A DNA stretch of 64,000 bases, taken from contig QEYB01001522.1 of the NCBI GenBank assembly GCA_017562135.1, positions 682,001 through 746,000 on the forward strand, written 5' to 3'. Below the pieces are notes generated by a model that saw only the letters and a list, made by a program, of their open reading frames with translations, ran no database searches and was not told where the DNA came from. Origin of the DNA: Dipylidium caninum. Lineage: Eukaryota > Platyhelminthes > Cestoda > Cyclophyllidea > Dipylidiidae. The position numbers and the translations under genes are program-made. Below are positions 12,501-25,300 of this stretch, one piece after another. Within the stretch, counting starts at the first letter, position 1. Every line of letters begins with the position of its first letter.

Positions 12501-15500
12501 ACAATGCAAGATTAATCACAATTCATAGATGGAGCTTCAAAAGCAGTCTTAACAATTTGGCCCATGTCTATAATGACTTATATTAGGGCACTATTTTCCC
12601 AAACTATGGCAAATGTATTTTGAAGTCAAAAAATTGCCTACTATCGGGTTGGAAACTATGAAACTAGCTTTTTTGTGTGGTCTGGGTTCAGCTGCAACTG
12701 AGAGAAACACATTATAACGCGTGCTCGGTATTTTAAAGATATTCTTCTTACTCAATTAGCAATTACTTCGTCTTCGTCTTCTTATTCCATTTTTATTTTT
12801 CTCCCAAACCAGATGCAAGAAATACTATATTTACATCTATTTTGCTCGTACAGGTTAAAAATAAATCATAGTGCAGCTCAAACTTCGAGAAACACGAAAG
12901 AGACACTCAGAGATGGGTCCACTAAGGAGAAAAAATGCTCGATATCGTTTCGAAAAAAATATTGTTCTAACGATTTGAGCAGCGTAACGTAACGTAACGA
13001 GGTGGAATTAAAGACGACTGGGGAATCCCATCCACAAACGCCTACGCGTGAACTTGGGTCTCAACTCGGAAACAGCCATCCAAACATCCGCGTACAATGA
13101 ATAGAGAAAAAAAACTGGACTCCTGTGTCGGTCGTAGCGTCTGACGCGACTTCTGATGATCAAGGGAGCGCAAGAGCAAGCTCTCCGTCGTTTTGCACCG
13201 AAGTATCACTTGTAATGAAAAGCGGATTTTGTGTGACAATCGAAAACGATCCACGAGAACGATGAGAATACACTACCAGGACACCTCTCTAAGCCGAAAT
13301 TGCATCAAAGCAATTGTGGTTACCATATGGGGGAATGCTAAAGGGGTATTTATCCATTATTCCCTCCCTACAACCAGGCGAGGCCACAACGGTGGAGTGC
13401 TATCGCCGTGAAACTGAGGTCGTACATAAGAAACAGAAAAAAAACAACAACCAGCATTGCTCAATCGACACGGCGCAGTCTTATTGCATGGTAAGACACG
13501 ACGACCACATAAAGCTTCAATTGCTGCCACGTTTTCCGTATTCAACCAATACTTCAACGACCGATTATCACCTTTTTGGTATTTGCGAATTATTTTTAAG
13601 AAAAACAATAACGGAAATGAAATTATAAAGAACCGTGAATCGCTTATTAACTTTAAAAATAAAAATCTCTCAAAAGGCACCTATGATGTGTCCAATCGCT
13701 GGCAGAAAGTCGTATATGTTAATGGAAATTATTTCGACTGATTATAGTAAATAATGCAAAATTGCGCTTCTTGTTTTCTACTAATATTCACCGCCCATTT
13801 CATAGTTTCCAACGTAATTGTTTAAGCTCAATTGTCGACAGCGGCTGCACTAAGCTGGTCGCCGATCTCGTCAAAAATCGGTGCAGAGGAGTCATCGAAA
13901 GTAGAGAAGCTTACCATCCAGCAGGAAGAGTCAAGACCATGGAGGGCGCAGATCAGAATGGCCTCAAGATGGAGCCCCAATAAGGGCCCGACTGAGGCAT
14001 CGTGCACCAAAGTTCGCAGCACATTCATAGCATGCAAACGGCGCTATAAGTTAAAAGAACTCGGCGTTACAACCGGTGTTAAATAGCGTACGAGAAGAGA
14101 ACCTAATTTAACGCAATCTTAAAATCTAGAAGAAAAGGAACAAGTGCCGGTCTGCTCACACTAACCTCAGCAGTTTTGCAAAGGAAATCTCCAGCGCAGT
14201 CCATAACTTGGGAGCTTTCTTCACTTTTATGAATCTCTGCAAGGAGAGCCCTGGCAGTTTGGTTAAGAAGATCTCCCAATCTATCGGCCCCGTGGAGAAC
14301 TACCAACAAGGTCTAAAAATAATAAAAACGCATGTTGTAAGAGTTTGATTTCGAAAAGAAAATTATCAAAAGTAATAAAGTCGATATACACAAAGAAGAA
14401 GGTCTCCCTAATAAATAAGTCAGCATGGACTACAAAAAACGGGTTAATACAGCCAATTGCCAACTGCACTGTCTAAATTGGTAGCGGTTCTGAGTTGAGA
14501 AGTGGAAGCATCTAATGCGTCAATGGCCAGTGTACTGCACAACATTGTGGAACAAAAAAGAGCATCAACTGATTTGACACAATAATGAATTCAATAATTT
14601 AAATGATCAAAGCACTTATTCATTGTCCTTAGGGAAGCACGTTGGCTTGTCATCATAATTCCAAATCCATTTGATCGGAAGAACCAAATGAAATACACTT
14701 ATCTGAGTTAAATTACAAGATTCAGATCTAGATAAATTCTCAAAAACAAATTTACAGGGTTGAGTAAGTCCTCATTATTTAGGAGGCTGAGTATCACTTA
14801 ACTGGCAGTTTTAACATGGATTTTAACCCTAAACACATTGGTCTCACTTTTATAAAGAAGGGAAGACCAGCGGAGCGGCGAGTTGGACAGTGAGCAACAT
14901 CCTGCAGGTATTTCAAGGGAAGACCTCCCATTTGTGATGTTACAGGAAGAATGGTGATATCTGTTAAGTCAGACACCATTACGCTCAACCACTGTTGAGG
15001 CCAAGTTGAGACATCCCCGTACCTCTGTGCCCTAGTCCAAAAATAATTGCCTATTAAACAGGGGGCGGGCGAAGCGAACCTGCGCATTAAGGATAAGTTC
15101 CCCACTTGAGGAGAATTTCGCAGAATGATTGAAAACCTGAGGCTGTGAGTTCAAAGGCACCGGGATGTCTGGAACGTATTAATTGTTCGATGAAAAAGTT
15201 GGCCATGAGTTCGAGCTGCGAAAGAAGAGGTAAAGATTGACATATTGAAGTCCCTATTTGACAAGATAGTGATCAAGAATTAGGAAAATGTTCTAGTTCA
15301 TCAAATTAATGGTAAAAAGGACTGAAAAATATTAAAACAGTATTAAGCAACACAGAAGATATGAATGTAATGTCACAAGTATCGGGGTAATTTGCCGTAG
15401 TGAAGCAGTTGGAAGTAGTTACCTGGGCGAAGGTGAGCCGGGGTGAAGAGGGGTTCGAAAGGATGGCGTCGCGAGTGAGGTGTCCGCCGAATAGAAGAGC

Positions 15501-18500
15501 GATCTCGCGCAAAGAACGCCAGCAATTGACCACCAAATGTTCCGGTCGCGCAACCGCACGGTGAAGGATTTCGCCATATTGGCTCACTTTGTCCACCGGC
15601 GTAACAAACTCGCTCGTCTTGATCGAGTGACTCTCGTCACCAATACCACTCGGTATGCCCTCATTTTAGAATCAACGAATTCAAATGTCTTTCTCGAGAA
15701 AGTAGCAGGCTATTGTTTCAGTAATTATGAGGATCGTATTCAAATCAATGTATACAAAAAACTGGCGCACGTTAGGCATAAAATTGACTTTCGAGAGTTG
15801 GGAATGTCCAAAACACCAACTACGTAACTGCATTCACAGTTACTAACTTCTAGCTAAAGCAATGTCACTTTTGTAAATTACTTTTACCATTTCATGTAAC
15901 GTACGTTCATGATTAAATACAGTGCTAAGCACTATTTAGTTATGAATTGTTTAATGAATCGCGATCCACAGTTGAAGAGTACAAGAATTAGTTGGCATCG
16001 GAATTTCACCTAAGCACAAATGCGTCGACTGCCGTCTGGATTCTGATTAGTGATACGGAGTCTTAAAAAAGAGGCTTACCATGCTATTATGCTCGTCATC
16101 ATTGATTACCATGAGAATGCCTTCTGGAGATGAATGGAAAACAACGGGGGAGCAGATGCGAGCAACACGCAGAGCAACGTCTAAAAGACGGTCGCAAAGC
16201 GGATCCTTTGGTACGTGATGCGGCAATGAGTCCAGCGGTGGATTTTCGAAGAACCATCTAATAAAGAACAACGGCGTATCAAATTAAGACAATAGCTTGG
16301 TAAATCCAAAATGACGTGAACATTTTGAACATGATGGAAAAACACAAAAACAAAACATAAACAACTACTAATAAAAGGCAAGCATTACGGTTCGAGGCAA
16401 AGGTGAATCTTAGGCTACAGGCACATCTTAGAATATAACGCAAAAAAAGGATGGATTCTACCCGATTTCCCGCTAGCAAACTGATTATATTTCATCAAAA
16501 AAAAAAACAAATTAGTGCTGTATTTAGGTGGCGAAAAAAAGCAACCTGATTGTAATATGAATCCAAAAGCCTGGGTAAATTCATTTAGTTGCACTACCTT
16601 TTCGTTATAATGCTACATGAAAAAATCTTGAAGTGGACTTTAGCCCGCATTTTTCATTTGGTATGAATGATTACGACAAATGGTTAAAGAAAAACAACAT
16701 AAAAAACAAATTATTTGTTCGAGAGCCCTCGAAAAAGAGGCAGAAATAGACACCAACTTCGAAATCTGAAATGAAGGAAAAACAAAACATACTCACTTGG
16801 GGGGTACACAATGCTCAGGGTCATGGAGGAGAGTCCGGAGAATGTTAAGAAAGGGATAAAAGGGCCCGGTCACAGACACTATGAGGAGACCATCCCCTGC
16901 TGACTCGGCGATACGAAGTTGGGAGTCGACAGAGTCTAACAGATAGTGGGCCGTGGCCACTGCTCTATATGTTCTTCCACGCACCCCCAGGAGTAAGACA
17001 ACCTCGTCTCCCACCAAATCCACTGCCTCTGCCCCCAAAAGAGTGCGAACAACATGGCCTCCAACTGCATTTACGTCTGGCCGCGGGTTTCGTACGACCT
17101 CCGTCAGAGTGTTTGTCCATAAATGTACCAGGAAATCAGGCTTCTATAATAAAATCGGTTTCAATTGGTCACAAAAAATCCAATCTCTATCCTATTCTCG
17201 ATAAGACCATCCCCTGAAATAAATTACTTTGTAGGTAATTTTTTGTAGGCGACTATTCGAATAAGATCAAAGTGTCTCAAGAAGCATCTAAGCGAGTCTC
17301 CTAAATGGTCCTGAGTCAATGCATTGTATGCTTTAAACCGATCGGATTATACGCTATAGAGCACGATAAATAAACTGCTGCGTGGAAATTGCAGACAAAT
17401 TGTGAAGTACTTTATCCTATCCTAACGTCTACGTTTATAAACGACTCATTTTTTTCGTCTGCTTTCACACCAATGGAGAGATAAGGATTAAGAGCGAAGC
17501 AAAACAATTCACCAAGCGCACCATGTACTTAAGCAAGTCCAGCCGGAGGATGAGTTTGCAGGCGTTTTCCCTATCTTCGGAGAAATTGCTCCTTAGGCTA
17601 GCCGCAATGGATGCAAGAAGAACCTCCGCCGAACTCTCTTTACCAATACCGGAATACCCGGCCAGTTCACTTATAGAGTCGCAGAGAAGAATGAAAGGAT
17701 GATAGAGGTCTAAGAAACAATATGTTAAGAAGTAAAATTCTCTCCATTCGAAAACTATTTAAGTCCTCGTAAAAGTGCGTTGAACTGTTGAAAAGGTAGG
17801 AATATAGTTACATCATTCTTAAACCTTCCGTAATAATGTATTAATTATTCAACATACGAATTATATTAAAATAAAAGCAATGATTGGTATGAAGTGTCGC
17901 CAGGGATAAAGGACTTTCTCCATAAGTTCCAAATCCAGTTTTATATTGAAAATAATAAATCAAGAAAACGAGTGATTGTTAGATATTTGAGATATTAGAA
18001 AAAGGTAGGAAAAGTAAGGTAAGCCATCGTACCAGATCTCATTTTATTGAGCAGAAACACCTCAACGAAGGAGACCAGATAGCAGAGGGCGTTGGTTACC
18101 TGTGTGGGTACACCTCCCGGATGTAGGTGACTCAATAGGATTGAAGCTACTTGCCTAAATGTTTTCTAAATGTCGAACAAAGATTAATGGACCTTTGATA
18201 TAATACATTCCAAAACACGATTATACTTTTAATATTTTGCAAGCACACCGTGATATTATTTATAACTTCACTTCGTTTCTCCGCGTTGTTCTCACGATCA
18301 GGAAGAGAGATAAAGTACTCAATGACCTAAAAAAACATAAACTTCAATACTTTTACCTTGGTTATGGTACTACAGAATCGACTACGTTCGCCTCGGGTGA
18401 AATGGCAGTTGGCAACATCAACAACTTCAACGAACAAATTAATCAGCTTTACATCTTCAGAGTTGGCTTTACATAGCAACAACTCTATCACTCTAACTGC

Positions 18501-21203
18501 TTTCTGATTAAGCTGAAACGAAATTAAATAAACCAGTAAAAATCAACACGGGCAAAAAAAATTCATCGATAAAACATGCCTGGCAATCCTGGCTTCGAAA
18601 AGCCCGAGATATAAGAGCCAAAGTGGGTTCAGCAAGGGGTATACGCCTCCGAGTTATTTTAGTCAAGTGATAGCAGTAGGCGTGCAAGAGAGTTGATAGT
18701 CCCTCTTCTGTAAAACCTGCCAGAGTAGTATTTCCATTTGTCTTAATGGTTATCGAACATAATTCCCTCACAAAGATGGCAAAAAACACAAAGGTAAACG
18801 TTAGACTAGAAAATACTTTTCACCGAACAAATAAGTATGAATCAAAAGTAGTAGTAGTAGTCAAATATAAATAGTTGAAGTCATGAATAATGGCACGACA
18901 TGGAAATACAGCTATGTATTAAAAATGTGTAATGAAATCAAATTTGTATTTTAGTAAAAATAAACGGCAAAACAAGCCAACGACCATATAATTCTATCAA
19001 AGACGACTTTAAGCTTAACATTGTAACTTACATAACGAATAGTTCTCAATCAAGGTAGAAGGAATCAAGGGATCCAAGCTAAAAATTTTGTCTAGGAAGG
19101 CCTAGCGAAACAATGAAGCGGTAAAAATGTCAGAAAATGTAAAATACGTTGAAATAAGAGCACTTACACGAGAAACACCACCAAGTTGTCTGGCCATGCA
19201 AACGATAGCATAAAGCCAATCGCACAGGGCCTCACTCTCAAGTGACGAGAAGCGTCGAGAAAAAAGCGCAAACACCTCGCCCGCCTAGTGGAGCAATATA
19301 AATTATGACTTAACAGGAAAACTAGGACAACAGAGCATCAGTGCTAAAAGCATAGTACCAGTGCTTTTAATAAAAGATAGGTACCTAGCCATTATCCATT
19401 AATAGAGGTATAGCAAGGGAACAATAATGGTTACGGAATGAGAGAGGGGAAATATTACGAAAATCACCACTTATTTTTAAAAAGTAAAAACCATAAAAAA
19501 CTAGTTCAATTATTATGTACTTCAACAATTAAAGTAAAACATTTCTAAGTGAAAATAAGTTAAAACAATTAACACCAAAAGATAAAACTTACCGATTGCG
19601 CTAGAAATACATCTTGTGCAGCCTGAATGAGTGTGCAACTGAGAACAAAAGAATGCCTCTTCGACGCATTGGACGATGCAGTTCTCAACATATTATCGAT
19701 GGGGAATCCTGAAGAAAAAAGCCACTCCAAAGCTTGTTCACTAGTCACTCGACTGTTGTTAAATATTGCGGAAAAAAAGCGATGAACGAGGAGTAGAGTG
19801 TTTCGCATCCACAGAGGTTGCCCTACTATTCGAGTAAGAAGAAGTTGCACGTGAGGTGGAGGCAAAACAGTGAAAACCGAAGACCGCAGCTCAAAATCGA
19901 CAAGTAACTCAAAAGTGTCCAGAACTCCTTCCCTGAGAGCCTAAATCATATCAAATTAAAGGAGAAGCATAAATCCATACGTCGATTGGATCGCCTTGGT
20001 GTTGGAAAATAAACTCAAATATCGGTGCCAAGTCAACCTCCGAAATTAGTCGATAAAAAATGGATCTATGCGTCGAGTTTCTGTGCGGAAGAGAAATGAC
20101 TACAAAACGCACCTACACAACACGAATACTCCACTGATGGAAACAATAACTAGTCAGTAGTTCCACGAAGGGGTGATCATTCCTAAGGGAAGGAGAAATG
20201 AGTTAAGGTTAACCACGATAGATACATAAAATAGGTTGAAAAAAAATTAAAGAAGGTATTGAATATCAGCGTGAATTCGTAATAGTAAAGCCAGAAGTAT
20301 GGATGTCGCCCTGTTTGATAAAATTACCTGGTTCGTTGGATGATCAGACTAAGAATGTGGTTGGCCATATCGCAAAAATCGAGTTCCGGTAAAACAGATA
20401 TGATACCAAAAATAACTGCCAGACTCTTTGCCTGGAGGTCCGAAACCCTCAGAAATCTAGTGTAAAGGGTTGAAAATGGCTTGAAACTCTTTGGAATGGC
20501 AGCAAGCAACTATTTCGATTGTTAAGAACGAAATAACAGCAATACCTTTTCTTCCATGGACGCTTTATCCAAACAGCAGAGACCCTTTGCGAGGAGTACA
20601 CTATTAGCCAACAAGCACTTGACAGAGGTATCACCTAAATCAGGCATTTATGAATGCCAAAAATACTTACTTTCGAAAATATCATTTTGAATTTTTGTTA
20701 ATTTATTCAAACCAGAAGAGGAAAGAGTACATTTTACTTTACTGGAATGTGATATCAAAGAAGTAAACGTCTGTAAGCACAAAATGACCTCCGGCTCACA
20801 ATATTTTAGATTACTAGGAAGATAGAGAAACCCAATAATACCTCGAAAAAACACTGAGGAGCTGCACAAGAATAGTGAAGTTTCTTTCAATTGTTTTTCC
20901 GCTTAGAAATACATCAGCTGAAAAGTTGTTACTGGAATGCAGCACATACTCCTATATGACATGTAGACCATAGACAAAAAACGCAACTTAGTAGAATCTG
21001 TTTCACAAAGGGCAAGAACATGCTCAATTAGGATATCGACATCCTCACCACAGTAACTAAGGAACAGCATACCCAGCGTAAGGAAAACCATACCATTCAT
21101 CATTACACACATGACTGAGTTCATTCCGTAGGAATGCCGACAACGCATTTTGGAAGCGAGATAAGTTAGCAGCAGACATGATTCATACAGGTGGCCGCAA
21201 GAC
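9555..21203 (-). CDS. THADA: THADA / Trm732-family HEAT-like protein (5' end incomplete)
   Basis: Exons on the minus strand: 21203-20950, 20917-20842, 20813-20671, 20634-20546, 20509-20328, 20182-20117, 20080-19981, 19940-19593, 19284-19168, 19101-19037, 18766-18550, 18512-18357, 18326-18247, 18154-18033, 17709-17522, 17143-16797, 16257-16080, 15659-15423, 15215-15106, 15031-14848, 14312-14166, 14043-13915, 12271-12180, 12115-12029, 11671-11546, 11460-11280, 10862-10497, 10392-9918, 9847-9555. Phases agree throughout, about 1,718 residues. DUF2428-type signatures in order: FHSSPEGILMV, VNCWRSLREIALLFG, SRHPGAFELTASGFQ, CPTRRSAGLPFFI, HAMNVLRTLVHD, VRNAALMLYSAL, KNRMASSVFFSKFP, MRIRLLAAKALTALL, NLVHGMLLQ. 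In yeast Trm732 partners Trm7 for Nm32 methylation of tRNA; fly THADA binds SERCA. Human THADA is about 1,950 residues, so N-terminal exons are missing. Eight introns of 28-40 nt sit in the 5' half. Confidence 0.9.
12983..13000. repeat. Short CGTAA tandem repeat
   Basis: Three perfect CGTAA units followed by CGA, inside the 1.6-kb THADA intron 12272-13914. Nothing else was seen in that intron except short frames unlike any THADA segment. Confidence 0.85.
18847..18861. repeat. AGT trinucleotide microsatellite
   Basis: A short perfect run of AGT units within the THADA intron 18767-19036. Confidence 0.85.
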
Positions 21204-21930
21204 CTGGAAAAAATGTAGACATACAAAAAATATAATTAGTGTCTCATTACGAGTGACTAATAGGGAGTAGATGATTAAAGTGCAGAGTGTTTATAGCCAG
21301 GAATCATAGTCGAAGAACGTGGATGTACAAAGTATTAAATAATGTTCATCGCAACAGTTGTACGCGTGGTTGTCTATGAGCTACGGTCGTTTATTCAGCA
21401 CGCTTACAAACCTTACAAAAACACGAGGATGACGAGGACTCTGTGTTGTGATACGGGGCTCCAAACCAACCGAACGATAGGCCTAAACTAACTAACTAGC
21501 TGAGTGGGTGCCATTTGGAGTTGGCACTAAAATTACTCACACAAGGCGCCTAAGCTATGATTGTAAGACATCGTCACAGGATGTGCGACTAGCATAAGGC
21601 AACCCTGCGGTCATTGATACGATTGTTAATTGTTACAGCTTCTCAGTGGACGGGGCCTTAATAGCGACTAGGTTTAGCAAGATGTTCTGAAGTTCTTATT
21701 AAAAGGAAGTAAGAGTATGTAAGCAAAGAATCACAAATAGTGTCGTAAAAAAACCTAAGGTTAAAAAATTATTAAAAACTAAACTTGTTGCGTTAATAAC
21801 ATTTAGTTAAATAGTGCACTATATATGCATTTAATTCTGATTCTAAGAAATTTCTTTTAACAGACCAGTTACGCCTTGCGCTTTTTTACACTGTGCAAGC
21901 CGTCCTTAGTGGTTGGTGCCAGCCCACAGA
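21204..21930. promoter_or_regulatory. Divergent region between THADA (-) and DIM1 (+)
   Basis: About 730 bp separates the most 5' THADA exon found from the DIM1 start codon, so a shared bidirectional promoter is plausible. An acceptor-like tttaacag sits about 70 bp before the DIM1 ATG and could be a spliced-leader or 5'UTR acceptor. No clear TATA box was seen. One or more short THADA 5' exons may be hidden here. Confidence 0.4.
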
Positions 21931-22359
21931 ATGTCTTATATGCTAGCGCATTTAACTAACGGATGGCAAGTTGACCAAGCCATTTTGTCGGAAGAAGACC
22001 GAGTGGTTATAATTCGGTTTGGACACGATTGGGACCCATCATGCATGGTCATGGACGAAACACTGTTCCAGGTTGCAGAAAAAATAAAAAACTTTGCCGT
22101 CATCTACCTCGTTGATATATCCCAGGCCCCGGACTTCAATAAAATGTACGAGTTGTATGACCCTTGTACAGTTATGTTTTTTTATCGAAACAAGCATATT
22201 ATGATTGATCTCGGGACCGGCAACAATAACAAAATTAACTGGCCTATAGAAGACAAACAAGAGTTCATCGATATCGTCGAGACTGTTTATCGCGGAGCGC
22301 GTAAAGGTCGGGGTCTTGTTGTTTCCCCGAAGGATTATTCTACAAAATATCGCTATTAA
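21931..22359 (+). CDS. TXNL4A: U5 snRNP 15 kDa protein (DIM1/TXNL4A)
   Basis: An intronless 142-residue protein of the family's usual length. It is the thioredoxin-fold subunit of the U5 snRNP and U4/U6.U5 tri-snRNP, needed for pre-mRNA splicing in the nucleus. Near-invariant stretches are visible: NGWQVDQAILSEEDRV, VIRFGHDWDP in slightly altered form, PDFNKMYELYDPCTVMFF, RNKHIMIDLGTGNNNKINW, ETVYRGARKGRGLVV and the C-terminal DYSTKYRY. The first Met of MSYMLAHL is the start; the frame is open a few codons upstream but without conservation. The lack of introns in a neighbourhood of heavily split genes is notable but common for this gene. It is head-to-head with THADA. Confidence 0.98.
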   Translation: MSYMLAHLTNGWQVDQAILSEEDRVVIIRFGHDWDPSCMVMDETLFQVAEKIKNFAVIYLVDISQAPDFNKMYELYDPCTVMFFYRNKHIMIDLGTGNNNKINWPIEDKQEFIDIVETVYRGARKGRGLVVSPKDYSTKYRY

Positions 22360-25300
22360 TTCTTTATTTGGCTGTGTAAATATAATGCCTTACGTAACAC
22401 TTAACATCTTTTACATTTTTGAATGTGATTATCTACAGACTAAGGCTTTTCGTTTACTGGCATCTGATCTCGTTATTGGTTGAATTTCTGGAATTCTTAT
22501 TGCGTTGTTACTTTGTTTCCCCGGCTAATAGGTGTCTTATTTCATCGCCACAAGTGTTTTGCTTGATTATTTTACAAGAAAGCTTGCTAGCTCATGATAT
22601 ACTTTCATTTATGGTGTCTTCAATGTTATGTTACATGTCTTGGTAATCATGGACACTGCATTTTATTGATAAGGCGCTGAAACGCAAGGTTGAATTTACA
22701 GTCGTAAATTATGTTAACCGACATGATATTCACCCATCCTTATTGTTGGGGGCCACTCCGGTTGTTGTTTAGAGTCAATTAATTTGATTCATTGTTTCAT
22801 CTGGATTATTACTACCTTTGAGCACATAAACATGATATTTATCCGTCACTTTTAGCCTAAGGCTATATACAATTCATAATTCAAAGGGTTCTGACTCAGG
22901 ACCGATAGGTCCAATTGCCCCTGACATTAGAAAGAAATAATGGGTTTTGTTATACGGATGGCCAATAATATTTAGCCGTATCTCTGTTATGCCGTTTCTC
23001 TTGCCTGAGATATGCTTATATTTTGTAAACTTCTCGGTGTTTCGGCACTTTTGATGTATTTTATCATGCTAGTGGATAACTGGTATATGTTTCGTATTAT
23101 GCGACAGATAGTACTGGAGTCTTCCACGAAAATGGCATCGTTTGGTCAGTAGATGTTTCACGTTTTGTCCAATTTGAGCTGCGTGATGCGTGAAAAGCAG
23201 AAACGTTAAGGAAGTGGTAGTGGGAGGTCACTTAATCATTTGGTGTTTCAAGTCTGGGTTTGGAAACCCAGAAAAGGCCATTGATTTTTACATTCCCTGA
23301 AAAAGTAGAAGCAACAGTGATGGAATGTACACTTTTTGTCGTAGTTTCTTTGAATTGTTCCTTATCAATACTGACCTATGAGTGATGTATTTGTTTTGCC
23401 CATTGTAAGTCTGAGTGTTGTGGTTGCTTGTAGAGAAGTGTCTTTCCTCACCACAACTAGCGCAACCACTAAAATTTTGAAATTAAGAATTGTCAACAGT
23501 AAGTGCACTGTCATTTCCTTGAGCATTTTGAACACCCTTTGGTATTATTACGATTTCACGAGGGTGATATTTTTGGAATAGTTTTGATGTTTGGTCAATG
23601 TGTTTTGTGTAAATATATTATGTTTTGACCATGTCTTACTTGTTAAATCTCCATCGACTTACAAAGATCGGATTTTGAATGTACGTGACAAAATTTAAAT
23701 GCTCCTAAATGTCGCCGTAGTTTTGACGTCAGTAAGCTGTGCTGATTTTTTCCGAAACAGGTTTTAAATTACATTATCTGCTCGCTTGATGCCTTATTCC
23801 GCAAATTCTGGAGCTGCGAAAATGTGCTTTGGGATTTAACATGTTAACAGAAGGCAGCATACTTAACTTCGATAGTTTGAAACAGCAATAACGTTCCATT
23901 GGAATGGTCTCACTAAGGTATTACTGTGTAGAATCCTTCACGTTATGTAAGCCGCTGACTGGATACTGGTTGAATTTTATCAGAAGCCCAGAATAAAATG
24001 GCTAGAGTTGCATCATTGATATCTATCTACTTGAAAGGTTATAAACCTAGCAAGATAAACAATTAGCATTACACACTTTACTCTACTCGTGATAAAAGAC
24101 ATCTCTTGGCTTTCGCTGTAATGAGGGACGGACTACTTAACAACATCCTTCCAAATCAGGGCTTCTATTGGACTGCCGCAGTGCCTCTCACCACGTCACT
24201 CCTGAGTGTGCGCTTGGACCGACCCCCCCACCACCACCAGTTCAATCGCCGAACTCAACTTAGTCGAAAATTGCCCAACTCTTGTAACTCACGCTTCTAT
24301 ATCCCACCATCCGCGGCGACTAGCGCTTCCGATTCAAACTTCTGAACATCTGTTCACTTCAACGGGAGAACGCATTTAGCCCCCTCTAACTGAATTTAAA
24401 TGTTCCAGCAAATGGGCATCCAATCTCAGATCACGAAATCCGTACTCATTAAAGGTTTCCAAGAGCAAATCGTAGGAAAATGCTTAAGCCCACAATGTCG
24501 GTACACAACTAAGTGCTACCAAGGTTAGATTTTATGTGGAAACTACCAAAAATCATATTATGATGCCTAAGGAAACCTTTGAAGACTATCCAGTTTTTGT
24601 TTTAGAATGACGCTTCAAATACTATTAGTAATCCGCTGTGTCGACCTCATAAATCACGTTGAGTTTCTCCCTTTTCGGTTATTTACACATAGCGACGGGG
24701 AATGGTATACATGGGAAAGAATTGAGTCGTGCGTGACAGTGACTCGATAAACTCTGGAAAGACTGAAAAGGGAACAAGAGTGAAGAATTTGCGGCGGGCG
24801 TTTGGTACTAGTCAGAACAAGCACTGTAACAAGGAGCACAGCAAAGAGAGGTACCATAAATCAAATAATGGTTAGAAATCAAAAGGATGCGTAGTCTGGT
24901 AAAATACGTATACACAAAGAGGATGAGGATATCAGCATAGAAATTGCACAAAATAGGTCAGACTAGGAGCGTTGATGATGAATTCGATGGAGAGGAGTTA
25001 AGTGACACGGCCGAATTGGTTATTTTGAGCGAGAGAATGAGGTCCACGGCTGTAGGTTGTGAGTACATGTATGTAGGCAAATCACGCTTTTTGTTAAAAC
25101 CTCAGAAAAGGAGGGGTGAAGGGAAGAAACGCCGGGAACAGAGGTAGTGGAGAAATGCTTGTACTGGTATACTCATTTTAGCTGACTTTGGAAGGTGTAA
25201 GATTTCCTTGCGGGTTTTATATTACCTATGGCATCCCATTTGCTATCAATGGACTCGGGTGCCTTAATTCTGGGTTGTACTCACGTATCTTCAGCGTTCT

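Noticed and set aside
14480..14545. Extra THADA exon candidate
   Set aside because: It has acceptor-like sequence and an open frame, but its phase does not fit either neighbour. The protein aligns with remembered THADA without it.
15106..15131. 26-nt intron option in THADA reading into a frame around 15080
   Set aside because: A 74-nt intron (15032-15105) gives better conserved spacing before the CPTRRSAGLPFF motif and a better pyrimidine tract.
18237..18476. Plus-strand frame of 79 residues
   Set aside because: It lies antisense to two phase-consistent THADA exons (18512-18357 and 18326-18247), which explain the open frame.
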